Positions 1 through 10,894 of a DNA stretch of 64,000 nucleotides are shown piece after piece. A program made the position numbers and the translations under genes. Position 1 is the first letter of the stretch; each line of letters begins with the position of its first letter. The notes under the pieces were generated by a model. The model saw only the letters and a list, made by a program, of their open reading frames with translations. It did not search any database and had not been told where the DNA came from. The DNA is from Hevea brasiliensis (Eukaryota; Streptophyta; Magnoliopsida; Malpighiales; Euphorbiaceae): positions 68,217,824-68,281,823 of the forward strand of contig NC_079505.1 in NCBI RefSeq assembly GCF_030052815.1. The letters run 5' to 3'.

Positions 1-1
1 G

Positions 2-580
2 GTTCTTCTTGTTTCCAAGACTGTGGCTGATGCTTTTAATGGTAACATATATGACCTTATCATGAAAGTGAAGGGTTTTCCTTATCTAGAAATGCATTCT
101 GAGCCTTACATGAGGCAGCTGACAGTTGGTGATGTAGTCACAGGTCCACTTCAGCTGTTTCATGGCCTTGAGAAGGTTGGTAATATAGTACATGTTCTCC
201 AAACAACAACGCATAATGGATTTCCTGTAATTGATGATTCTCCACTTTCTGAATCTCCAGTTCTTTATGGACTAATACTCCGTGCTCATCTTATTGAATT
301 GCTAAAGAAGAAGGTTTTTTCATCAACTCCAGTGCCAATAGGTGCTGATGCCTTTAATCAATTCTCAGCTAGTGACTTTTCAAAGAAGGGCTCAGGCAAT
401 GGTGACAAGATAGAAGATATAGAAATTACTGAAGAAGAGATGGAGATGTATTTAGATTTGCATCCTTTCACTAATGCTTCACCTTATACTGTTGTGGAGA
501 CAATGTCACTAGCTAAGGCTCGCGTGCTATTTCGAGAACTTGGTTTGAGGCACCTGCTTGTGATACCCAAGATCTCTAGT
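2..580 (+). CDS. Plant CLC chloride/nitrate channel-transporter, second-last coding exon (partial at window start)
   Basis: Open from the first base of the window in frame 2; the real start lies upstream. It encodes the end of the CLC membrane core (VSKTVADAFN, then NIYDLIMKVKGFPYLE) followed by the first CBS domain (about residues 35-105, with VGDVVTGPLQ and HNGFPVIDD), a linker ending in the family-typical EEEMEMYLDLHPF, and the start of the second CBS domain (SPYTVVETMSLAKARVLFRE, LGLRHLLVIPK). Plant CLCs are dimeric endomembrane anion channels or anion/proton exchangers, mostly of the tonoplast or Golgi, and the CBS pair binds nucleotide. The exon ends at 580 before GTAAGA in phase 0. Residue details and the end of the next exon suggest the CLC-c/CLC-g branch, but I cannot separate these by eye. 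No stop or frameshift is present. Confidence 0.93.
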
Positions 581-1026
581 GTAAGATCTTCTATCCTATC
601 TGTCATCTCTTTACAAATTCTACTTGAAGATTAGGTAATTCAGGGCATTTGCAAGGTTATTATTGCTGTGAGCTTGATATGTCAACCTGTCTTGCTGGTT
701 TTCCTCATACTTGGTCCCTTGTTCTTGTATCTGCCTGTCGACATGATATCTTCCTGTTTGCTTTTTTATCTCAATTTAAAAGCTCTCTGCATTTACTTTT
801 GTTTAATCAAAATTTTATCAATTTTGTTGCAAATTATTTGCACTTGCTGACTGTGGGAGTTCCTATATGGCGTGATTATTTGGTTGCCCATGCTTGTGTC
901 TTTTTGAGCGCAATGCCATGTTATTTTCTTCTTCTTCTAATTATTTGGAATGACCATGCTATTTTATTTTACTTTGCATAATAATTCACTTACAGTCTTT
1001 TTTATTGCTATTCTTCTTAATTGCAG

Positions 1027-1161
1027 AGATCTCCTGTTGTGGGTATATTGACGAGGCATGACTTCATGCCAGAACATATACTGGGTTTGCACCCTTTGCT
1101 ATTTAGGAGCAGGTGGGAAAGATTAAGAATCCCGTTATCCCAATTATTTAAAATTTTCTAG
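1027..1161 (+). CDS. Plant CLC channel-transporter, last coding exon
   Basis: The acceptor TTGCAG at 1021-1026 joins in phase 0 to the exon ending at 580, so the protein reads VIPKISS-RSPVVGILTRHDF. The 45-codon exon completes the second CBS domain with VGILTRHDFMPEHILGLHP, a signature of plant CLC C-termini, and ends FRSRWERLRIPLSQLFKIF before TAG at 1159-1161. The intron of 446 bp (581-1026) is pyrimidine-rich near its 3' end. The two exons together give about 238 C-terminal residues. A diverged repeat of this exon's middle lies about 10 bp past the stop (see 1171-1218). Confidence 0.92.
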   Translation, partial: RSPVVGILTRHDFMPEHILGLHPLLFRSRWERLRIPLSQLFKIF

Positions 1162-1170
1162 GGTGTCTTT

Positions 1171-1218
1171 CACATACTGGGTGTGCGCCCTTTCCTGATT
1201 AGGAGCAGGTGGAAAAGA
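1171..1218 (+). repeat. Diverged partial copy of the CLC last exon, just after its stop
   Basis: These 48 bp match 1075-1122 of the last CLC exon at 41 of 48 positions (by eye) with no gap. The copy would read HILGVRPFLIRSRWKR against HILGLHPLLFRSRWER in the exon. The offset is 96 bp. It is outside the reading frame of the functional stop and lies in the presumed 3' UTR. It looks like an old local tandem duplication or a gene-conversion scar. Confidence 0.75.
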
Positions 1219-2175
1219 ATCTGGCCACCTTGGACATCTCAGTCAGGCAATGGAGGTTGCTCTTGAAAATGAGGTTGTCCGTACTCCTATTTGAGCTCCA
1301 TAACACACAATGTTTTTGAGGACCAGTGACATTATTTTTGAGCTTCTTTATGCTAATTGGCCAGAACCAAGAAGATCAGATAAGGACAATCATGTTAAAT
1401 CATCCAGCTGTTGTTTATAATTAGTATGATGTGAAAATCATTCTCATGATAATTTGGGGGAATAGATTTTGTTCTGCTGAAATATTGCACTTTTTTTTTT
1501 GTAGCTTGAAATATTTTGCACTTAAAGGATTATTTACATGATATTCGAAGTTAAATTTCTCCCATTTGTCCATATGTTTGGAGAAAAAAGAAAGCATCTG
1601 AAACCGTCATATTTATACTGCAACATGGTTAATCGTTTGTATGTATAGTGTTGCATAAATCTTATCCAGTATTCTGTTCACAAACTGTCATGTAGTTTAG
1701 ATTATCACAATCATTACAGCCATACATCTGCATATTTTTGTTGCCTGTGTTGACGATTAGGTCATCGTTAGTCTTGTGAATAATTGATGATTTGCATTGG
1801 ACCAGACCAGTAATGCATTGAGCTTCTGTTTCTTCCCTTGGATCAGCGCTGTTATTAGTGCCTACCCCCTTTTTATTTCATCTGGTGGTTGGGCAAGGCA
1901 ATAAAACAAGGAAAATGTGGGAGGAAGAAGAAGAAAGAGTGAGACAGAAGAATCTCTGAACAATCTTAGGGAAAGAGAGTAACTGTTTTTTTTTTTTTTT
2001 TTTTTTTAATTGAAAATTGAAAGATGGACATCTGCTAATAATGCAGTAGCAGTTCCTGGAGGACCTTCTTCCTTCCAAACAGATTCAAGATTGGACTCAG
2101 CAAACAAGTGTCTATATTAACGGATGAGCTACCAAATTAGCATTTCTAGGAACATAAGAAAAACAACAAAAGCTT
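1219..2175 (+). other. Presumed CLC 3' UTR and 3' flank
   Basis: No coding exon is supported here. It contains T-rich tracts, including about 22 T at 1986-2007 and 11 T at 1491-1501. The 3' UTR probably ends in this stretch, but no single polyadenylation site can be chosen. Confidence 0.5.
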
Positions 2176-2433
2176 ATGAGAGCAAACGTCTTCTATCAGC
2201 AGACCTTCATAGGGATCCTGCTCATGGCCACCATCAGCAGTTTCTATATTAACTTTGCAGTCCCTCCCGAAGATGAAATTACCAACGCCACAGAGGAGAG
2301 CATCAGTTCAACTCCAAACTTGCCGGCTCGAATAGGCATGTGGCTTCTTTATAATCATGAAGAAGTTTATAAGCACGGTTCACTATTGGCAGTTCCCTTG
2401 AGCACAATTTCCATATTGTCCAGGAAATCATAG
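2176..2433 (+). CDS. Small ORF of 85 codons, unrecognised
   Basis: An ATG-started ORF encodes a hydrophobic stretch at about residues 8-32 (FIGILLMATISSFYINFAV) and a polar segment rich in E, T and S. I do not recognise the family. It may be a fragment of a larger gene or a chance ORF: it has no exon-like splice signals that I can pair, and it stops directly beside a decayed LINE fragment on the other strand. Low confidence that it is a gene. Confidence 0.2.
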   Translation: MRANVFYQQTFIGILLMATISSFYINFAVPPEDEITNATEESISSTPNLPARIGMWLLYNHEEVYKHGSLLAVPLSTISILSRKS

Positions 2434-2439
2434 CAAAGG

Positions 2440-2830
2440 CTCCATGAGAGAGAAAAAAAAAAAAGCAGCAGCACAAACTGGAAAGCTGAGAAGCTGCCAC
2501 CCTCCAATTCTTAAAGACCGTTGAGGAATCAAATTGGGACAGACGTTTAATTTAAGGGCTACTTGACCAAATCGATATAGCTTTGCTTTGGGGCATTGAA
2601 CAAGCAAATAGGACAATGTTTCAACCTCATCTCAGCACAGCACAGTTGGGATCAACAGCAACTCCTTGACGAGCTAGGTTGGCATTAGTTGAGAGAGCAT
2701 CATGGCAAGCATGCCAAAGAAAATACTGCACCTTTGGTGGAACTGACAGCCTCCATAGCCGTTGCCAAACAACGCCATGATCACGGGATGAGGAAGCTGA
2801 AGCATGCGAGGCCTGTTTATATATGTGCAA
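2440..2830 (-). pseudogene. LINE fragment: reverse-transcriptase zinc-binding (zf-RVT) region
   Basis: Reading on the minus strand from 2830, the product VVWQRLWRLSVPPKVQYFLWHACHDALSTNANLARQGV is the classical zf-RVT segment that follows the RT domain in plant L1-type LINE ORF2. The frame breaks near 2610-2640, after which ETLSYLLVQCPKAK continues the same domain in another frame. No RT core or endonuclease lies next to it, so this is a truncated, frameshifted remnant. Confidence 0.75.
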
Positions 2831-3099
2831 AATGATATCGACTTTTCACGGAGTAAACACCATTTGCACAGTGAGCCTAGTATATTTTATTACGAGGAAG
2901 TCTGATAATTCCAAGGAATGGACAATATTTGATCGGCTTCAAAAGGATAAAAAACCTGACGAATAATGTCACTTCTCCATTCCCTATTTTCGCCAATAAT
3001 AGAAATAACTTCGGCCGGGGAGCAAACTTAGACCTCCATCTTGTTTCAGCAACCATGGCCATCAATCACCCGATATCTTGACCCATAAAAATCAAGTTC

Positions 3100-3101
<2 letters not shown>

Positions 3102-3152
<51 letters not shown>
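3102..3152. repeat. (AT)n microsatellite
   Basis: About 25 uninterrupted AT units, just upstream of AT-rich flanking DNA. Confidence 0.95.
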
Positions 3153-3154
<2 letters not shown>

Positions 3155-3699
3155 AGCTAAAAGAATAATTTTTTTAGAATATACCAAAAAAATTCGTTGA
3201 AGAATGTTAAAATTACAAATTCTATTTAAATGTTAGTAAAAAAAAAAATTATCAAAATTATAACCAACGCTATTTAAAAAAAAAAAATCAATTTTCTTGT
3301 AACAAGCCATCTTGCTTCAAGTTCTCCAAAAAGCAGGGTGGACGCAGGAATGAACATTGAGCGGGCTAAAATTTAAATATCAATTTATATTCATTATTAC
3401 ATGTAACATATTAAAAAAAGAATATTTTATTTTTTTATGTCACGAAAATTATTTATAAATAAACTTATAGTAGTTTTTTCAATAAATTTTCAATGATTTT
3501 TTAATATATACAAAATAGCAAACTCCACTAAGTAGTTTGTGCTTAGCTGATCCCAAGTCCGGATAAAGGAGGGTTGTGGTAGGTGACAACCAGCATAAAA
3601 TTTCATCACACCTCATGATACGGATTCTTATGATATAAACGTTGGGGCTTCCTCTACTTATGATGCGCTATATCGGAGCTCGGGTGTAGTGAGAAATAT

Positions 3700-4480
3700 G
3701 CAAGGGTGTAGTAAGAAATATGCAAGAGTGTAGGGTATTCACCGAAAGCGACTCGCCATGCCGGCGCCTGAGTGTGGTGTTAAATGAGCAAGGGTTCCCA
3801 CATCATGGACGAGTGTGGGTAAAAAAGTTAGTTTATAGGACAGATAATAGAACAGATAGTGGAACAGAATACAAGATAGGCATAGAGAACAATAGAAGGT
3901 ATCATTGAAGGAGATCAATTAGGAAGGAACAGGATAGGAGGAGAATCAGGGTTGGTACTTGGAATACTGGATCACTTACAGGAAAATTAATGGAGCTTGT
4001 GGATACCTTGAAAAAGAGAAGGGTGAATATTGCTTGCATTCGGGAGACTAAATGGGTAGGAGAGAAAAGCAAGGAAGTAGGAAATTTAGGATACAAACTG
4101 TGGTTTACTGGAAAGGAGAGGAACAAGAACGGAGTGGGCATAATCATAGAAAAGACATTGAAAGATGCCATAATAGCTGTGAAAAGAGTAGGAGATAGAA
4201 TTATACTAGTAAAGCTAGTACTAGATAGAGAAACAATAAATGTAGTTAGTGTTTATGCTCCACAAATAGGACTAGATAGTGAGAGTAAACAAAGATTTGG
4301 AAAGATATGGATGATCTAATGCAAAGCTTACCAAATGAAGAGAATGTTTTGATTGGTGGAGATTTGAATAAACATGTAGGAAGTGATAGGCAAGGTTATG
4401 AGAATGTTCATGGAGGTTTTGGTTTTGGTAGCTAAAATAAGAAGGGGAAAAACATCCTAAATTTTGCTATAGTGTATGAC
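3700..4480 (+). pseudogene. RTE endonuclease domain, N-terminal part (copy A)
   Basis: The frame runs through [20 protein letters not shown] and [13 protein letters not shown], which hold the N and E residues of an APE-type endonuclease, then VVSVYAPQIGL and GGDLNKHVG. It is broken by an in-frame stop at about 3906 and a frameshift near 4300, and is cut at 4485 by the LTR insertion. The product would nick target DNA to prime reverse transcription. The most 5' part (VWVKKLVYRTDNRTDSGTEYK) is shared with copies B and C. Confidence 0.85.
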
Positions 4481-4485
4481 CTAAT

Positions 4486-7400
4486 TGTAACACTCTCACT
4501 TTAGGTAGTCCATACATTATACTGTTCCGATGAACAATATCTGTCCGGACAGTCAGAATGTCTAGAACTATATGTAAATTAGAGTGAGGAGTCATAAATA
4601 AACCAAATAATGGTAAGAAAAATTTAGAAAAAATTTTAAAAATAAAATACAATAAGGTTAAATGAGCCGGTACTTCGGCGATAGGTGACCTAACGGGAAG
4701 CGGCTGTAAAGGCAGTTAATAATCCTAGACCCGAGGGGAACCCTGAAAAATAATTTTTGAGACTCAAGCGGAGAGTTATTGAGTATTTGATGATAAAAGA
4801 ATGCCAAGAAAATGCTAAGAAAATTTTATCAATCGGTACAGACAATTTTAGCTCATTAAGCTAAACGAAGGGCATTTTGGTCATTTCACCTTCAGAAATG
4901 ATTTTTGACCAACTTTTCCATTTAAGTAAGTGAATTATATGACATAAAATATGAATAAATATTGATAAAAATTTAATTAAAAATGATTAAAAAAGAAAGA
5001 AAAAGAAATTAAAACTCCATTATTACATAAGCATGATATAGAATGATGTCATAAAAGATTTTTGAACAATCACCATTAAACAAGCTTGAGTATAAAAAGC
5101 CAAAAAGAAGACTAATTAAATTAAATTGCCATTTTCTTCTTCGTCTTCTTTGTTGGCCGATTCTTCTCTCTCTCTTCCTCCATAGCCATTTCTTCTTCTT
5201 ACCTCCCAATTGCTTAAATTCTCACCACAAAATCCATAAATTTCTTCTATAAAGCTTGTCTTCTACTCTTGCTAAAGTGTTTGATAACCAAGAAAAGCTA
5301 AGAAAGTGAAGGATTGGAGGAGTTGAAAACTTAACTTCAAGAGGTTAGTGCCACTTTTTCCTCTCTCTCCTTTTATTCCTTGTTAAAACATCAAATTAAG
5401 TTAAGAATTATGAAATTTGAAGCAAATTATGCATGATAGAGCAACCTCAAATTTTCGGCAGCCATAAAATTGTTAGGGTTTTGATGATTTTAAGTGAATT
5501 AAATTGGTGTATTGGTTGCCCTTGATGAGAATATAAGGGTGAGAACTTTGATTATGTATATATGGTGATAAATGAAAAAATTGGGAATTAGGGTTTGAGC
5601 AAAAGCAAAATTAGGGTTTTGCTCAATTGATGGTAAATTAGTGTTCTGTGGTCAATTAGTGACCATTTGGTAAGGTTTAACCACAAAATGAAGTGAATTG
5701 TGGCATTAGATTAGGGATTTGGTATGCTGTCCTGTTGTGCCTGCAGGTCTAGACTTGAGTCCAGTGTGTTTGGGTAGTCATAACTTGGTTTGTGTAGCCT
5801 CAATTAGTGCAAGGCTGATTAGAGGTGAAACTAGGGTCATAATTCCACAACTTTGATGAAGAAACCCTGCCCAGAAAACCAACTTATGATGATTTAAAAA
5901 TTGACCAAATCCGGGTAACCAATTCTAGACCTGGTAAAAATGACTAAATGAATGGTATTTGTTCATATGCCTATAACTTTGTGTAGAAATGTCCAAATGA
6001 CCTGATTTTTGAACCAATGGAAAGATTAGACAATTTAGAACAACTTTCATGAAGAATACAAACTCAAATTCTGATCATAACTAATTCAAATTACTAGCCA
6101 AACTCAGGACACCAAAACTGCCAGAATCAAATCCTGCCCAGAAAATCTGGACAATGAACTAATCTGACCAGTTATGGTAAAAATGCCATAACTTGAGCTA
6201 CAAAACTCTAAATGGAGTGATTCGAAAAGAGAATTAAAGAAGACACATTAAGAAACAACTTTCATGAAGAACATTTAGCCAAATTTCCACTGTAGCTTGG
6301 TCCAATAGAACAGTAAACCTAAGTAATGAAATTTGAAAATTTGAAATACTCTAAATGAATTTTGAATTGAGATTGGCTATTAATGCCAACAAGTCTAAAA
6401 TTCAAAATGTAGGATTTTGGTATAATAATAACTAACATAACTATTATGTATGAAAATGTCAACATTTATACATAAATAGTAAAGTGAATAGTAATCACCA
6501 AACATCACATGTAAAGAAATAAACAATTAATTTGTTAACATACCGCCTAGAATGATTAGTGTGGATATGTTGGCATGCCAATAGGGTTTCGATAGCAGTA
6601 CTGCATATGGCTTTATGCCATTCTGTGATTTGTGATATTTTTTGTCCTTTTTATGATATTATGGCCTATGGCCATTTTGCTATGCTTGATACACTTGGCT
6701 TTATGCCCGATGCTTGTTATGGCTTGTTAGCCGTTCTGTTGCACACCTGGAAACACTTTGTGACTAATGGTGTGACGGCTCGAGGTACTAGATACCCAGT
6801 GCCAGTTTACCCGTTTATCCAGTCCAGTCACTAGTAGAGGTTACTTGGGCAACCAGAAATAAGTCTTAATAATTTATAACCAAATAATGAATATAAAAAG
6901 TTCTAAAATTAATAATATTATGAATAATTGCCAAAAACTCAGTCTGCATAAAATAATACCATAAATTTGGCATATTTATTTATTGTAGTTTATTTTTATT
7001 TTATATTGGCACTACTAAGCTATATTGCTTAGCGCGTCACTGTTTGCCATGCATAGGTCCTGAAGACACGGATAGAGAGCCCAGCAGATCTCATACTCGG
7101 TGAGCATTTAAACCTGCTTTGAGTTCAGAGTCACCTCCATTACAGTGCATCTTTGGTAAGACTCTTAGGCTTCTTTTGTATTTTGTATTTTGCATTTTGT
7201 AATAGACATTAGTTTTTATTTTGTACATTATAAACTCATGTAATTGTATGTTACTGTAATTATCTGTAAATTTTGTTAATTAATAAAATTTGAGTATTTC
7301 TCCATGAAATTGAGTTTAATTATGATATGCGTGAAATTGAGTTTTGGAAATATTGAGAATTGTTCAGACTTTGTTGATGGTTATTGGAGTTGAGAATATG

Positions 7401-7668
7401 ATGAACATACTGGGAGTGTTTTTCACAGGTTCCGAAGAACTATTTTTTCAATATATAGCCGATACTCTGCCGGATTTTTTGTAAAATTTGCGGAAATTCG
7501 AATTAATCAAAATTTCAATAAATGACATAAATGTCATGAATTTCACTCAAAAGCCTTTTAATCAACAAATTAAGAACTGTAAATTGGAATAAGATAAGAT
7601 ATGGTGCTCTGGCATACTGTGTGGCATTCCTTACTTGGCTACACTGTAGACGGGTGAGAGGTGTCACA
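4486..7668 (+). mobile_element. Solo LTR of a Ty3/gypsy element, inserted in RTE copy A
   Basis: The 3183-bp segment starts TGTAACACTCTCACTTTAG and ends GAGAGGTGTCACA, so it has TG..CA ends. It is flanked by a perfect 5-bp duplication CTAAT at 4481-4485 and 7669-7673. Removing it and one duplication restores the RTE reading (compare copy B at about 21885-21905). Its ends and scattered internal blocks match the LTRs of the complete element at 46183-57151, but it is clearly a diverged family. No internal gag-pol remains, so it arose by LTR-LTR recombination. ORFs inside it are not genes. Confidence 0.93.
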
Positions 7669-7673
7669 CTAAT

Positions 7674-9745
7674 ACTAGCAAATACCTACTTTATAAAAAG
7701 GGGGTCACATTTAGTGACTTTTAAAAGTGGGCAACTTAGAAGCCAAATTGACTTCCTCTTAACCAGGAAGACAAATAGAGCTCTATGTAAGGATTGCAAG
7801 GTCATTTCGGGAGAGACTTTAACAAGTCAACATTGATTAATGATCTTGGATGTTAAGTTTAGAAATAATTCAAGTAAGGCTAGAAGAAATAATGTAGCTC
7901 GAACAAAGTGGTGGGAGTTCAAAGGAGTAAAGCAAGTAAAGTTCAAAAATGAGCCTCTTGAGTTCGAAGTATGGAACTGGATATGGAGGCCAATGGTATG
8001 TGGATACAGATGGCATCAAAGATTAAAGAAGTAGCTAGAAAAGTACTTGGAGAGTCTAGAAGACATGGATTACCCTCAAAAGAGAGATGGTGGTGGAATG
8101 AGAAAGTACAAAAGGCAGTGAAGAGAAAGAGAGAATGATATAAGAAATTACCTAATTATTAAAGGAAGATAGAGAAATTATTTTGATGATCTCTTTAATA
8201 ATAGTTAAAGTGGTAATAGCGTAAATATAGACTCTAGAGCAAAAGAAAAGAATGTGAATTATACTAGAAGGATTAAATCTTCAGAAGTAAAGGAAGCACT
8301 TAAGAGAATGAAAGTGGGTAAAGCCTGTGGACCCGATGAAATACCAATTGAAGTGTGGAAGTGTTTGGGAGATATGAGAGTGGCATGGTTAACTAAATTG
8401 TTTAATAGGATTCTAAACTCAAAGAAAATCTCTGATGAGTGGAGAAGGAGTATTTTAGTATCTATTTTTAAAAATAAGGGAGACATACAGAGTTACTCAA
8501 ACCATAGGAAAATTAAACTCATGAGCCATACTATGAAGTCGTGGGAGAGAGTTGTAAAACATCGACTATGTCATGACACTTCTATATCTCCTAATCAATT
8601 TGGCTTCATGCCCGGTCGTTTAACTATGAAAGCGATCTTTCTCATTAGAAGCTTGATGAAGAAATATAAAGATGTGAAGAAAGATCTACATGTGGTTTTT
8701 ATCGATTTGGAAAAGGCTTATGATAGTGTTCCAAGGGATATCTTATGGAGAGTGTTAGAACAAAAGTCAGCATCTATTAGGTACATACAAGTGTTGAAAG
8801 ATATGTATGAAGTAGCAACTACTATTGTGCGCACAGTAGAAGAGGATACAAGATATTTTCCTATCTCAGTTGGATTACACTGAGGTTCACCCATAAGCGC
8901 TTACCTTTTTACATTAGTTCTAGATGAATTGACGAAACATATACAAGAGAGTATCCCTTAGTGTATGATATTTGCGGATGATATAGTTTTAATAAATAAG
9001 ACGTAAGAAGGAGTCAATAGAAAGCTAGAGCTTTGGAGAAGTACTCTAGAGCTAAAGGGCTTTAAGTTAAATAGAACGAAGACAGAATACATGTATTGCC
9101 AGTTCAGTGAAAGCCGAATTGATGATAGGGAAAGAGTTAGTTTGGATAGTGTGGTATTGCTCCAAAGTAATCACTTTAAATATCTTGGCTCAATCCTTTA
9201 AGTAGATGGGGGATGTGAGGAGGATGTTAGTCATAGAATTAAAGCCGAATGGTTGAAGTAGAGATGTGCCACGAGAGTTTTATGTGATCGCAAGATTCCC
9301 AATAAGTTGAAAGGAAAATTTTACTGTACAACCATACGACCGGCCATGTTATATGGTAGTGAGTATTGGGTAATGAAGGAGTCGTATATGTCTAAGATAA
9401 GAGTTGCGGAGATGAGAATGTTAAGGTGGATGAGTGGCCATACTATACTAGATAAAGTCCGTAATGAGAGTATTAGAGAAAAGAAAGGAGTGGTGCTAAT
9501 TGAGGATAAGTTGAGAGAAGGGAGATTGAGTTGGTTTGGTCATGTGAAGCGTAGAGATACGGAGGCTCCAGTTAGACAAGTAGAGCACATTGTGTTAGAG
9601 GATAGAAAAAAAAAAGAAGAGGTAGACCTAAACTGACTTGGAGGAGAGTAGTACAACATGACCTAGAAGTATTACAAATTTTCGATGATTTAACCCAAAA
9701 TCGTTTAGAGTGGAGAAAGAGAATCCATATAGCTGACCTCAATAA
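7674..9745 (+). pseudogene. RTE endonuclease C-terminus, reverse transcriptase and C-terminal domain (copy A)
   Basis: After the LTR the frame resumes with [29 protein letters not shown] and LTSQH (endonuclease end). The RT begins at about 8254: KACGPDEIPIEVW, then [28 protein letters not shown], and the catalytic [10 protein letters not shown] near 8965-8995, which is intact. The C-terminal part ([36 protein letters not shown]) is the typical RTE tail. Stops occur at about 8881, 8959, 9004, 9200 and 9259, and there are frameshifts, so no full protein is made. Confidence 0.88.
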
Positions 9746-9800
9746 ATTTTTGAGATAAAAACTTAGTTGAGTTGAGTTAAGTGGAGTATACAAAATAGCA

Positions 9801-10894
9801 TGTAGCGGAAAAGAAATTTATTTTCAATTGGCAAATGCCATCAATTCTAATGTACACATTTTTTTTTTATGAATTTCTAAAACTAAATTAAGAATAAGTA
9901 ATTCTATAGTATGATTATTGAATTTATTGTTTAAGAAATTAAAAGTCAAAACACAACATCAAAATGTCAATTTTGTAATGATGCTTTAAAGAGTTAAAGG
10001 TGTTTTAAAAAACTAAATTTAAGTTTTAAAAGTTTAAGTGTGCATAGAGATAATTTTTAATTAATTATTGCTTAAAATAATAATTTATTATAATAAATAA
10101 TAACTAAAAATTTTGATTCCATAAAAATAAAATAAATTGATGTAAATTTTTATGGTAAAAAAATTAAATTTTTATTATTTAATTTATTTTTATAATTAAT
10201 GATAAAATTAATTTTAAATATTAAATTCAATAAAATTATTATTCTTATGGAAGAATATTTTTAGAGACATTAATAAAACTAATCATTAAAATTAAAATTT
10301 TTAATAATTTAAATATACAAATTACTAAAATTTAATTTTTTTATAGAATTGCAAATTACCACATCAATTAAAAAAATTGGCAGGATGGGGCCTGGCCCCA
10401 TCACCATGGGCGTGGGTCGACCGCCGCACAAAAGGCTCCGAGCTCATTAGAAATTTTATCTTGTGGGATCATTTATTTAATTAATTAATTTTAATTACAC
10501 ATATAAATAATAAATTTTTAACCATAATTAAAATTTGAAATAAACCAATCAATAATAAATAAAAAATTCAATCTCAAAAAATAAATTTTAATAATTAAAA
10601 TATTTTATAATTTTTTAGTACATTAAAATATTAAAATGATTGCTATAAAAGTAATTCTCTATACTCAATATTCTCTTTAATTCTTCATTCTCTTGCTGCA
10701 CAACATTTCACTTATGTTTTATGCACTTCATTATGATTTTCCTGGCTCTGCGACATGATTGATAATTGCGTAGTGCTGTGACAAAGATCGAGATTCATGC
10801 TTAATTTTTCTTCTGTCTCTTTTAAAAAATTTTACTCCAATCGCAATAGTGTATTAAATTACTGTCGAAAATATTTAAATCAATGCTAATCGCT
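9801..10894. other. AT-rich intergenic stretch with a short GC-rich island
   Basis: There is no gene that I can support. The DNA is AT-rich and low in complexity, except for a compact GC-rich island at about 10380-10450 that contains a GGGGCC..GGCCCC inverted repeat and GTCGAC. Confidence 0.6.

Larger units (their letters stand above)
3521..9786 (+). mobile_element. RTE-type LINE copy A, interrupted by a solo LTR
   Basis: The element is bounded by a perfect 14-bp direct repeat, TATACAAAATAGCA, at 3507-3520 and 9787-9800. This is the target duplication of a LINE insertion. It encodes an AP-type endonuclease (3.7-4.5 kb) and, after the solo LTR at 4486-7668, the rest of the endonuclease and the reverse transcriptase. 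There is no RNase H. The 3' end is GTTGAGTTGAGTT without a long poly(A), as usual for RTE elements. Without the solo LTR the copy is about 3.1 kb. Compared with copy B it also lacks about 235 bp near 8155. Stops and frameshifts make it inactive. Confidence 0.92.

Noticed and set aside
649..981. 110-codon ORF and an overlapping 60-codon ORF
   Set aside because: They lie inside the CLC intron 581-1026, are T-rich, and carry no motif.
6559..6834. 91-codon ORF
   Set aside because: It lies inside the solo LTR; the homologous place in the other LTRs is not open.
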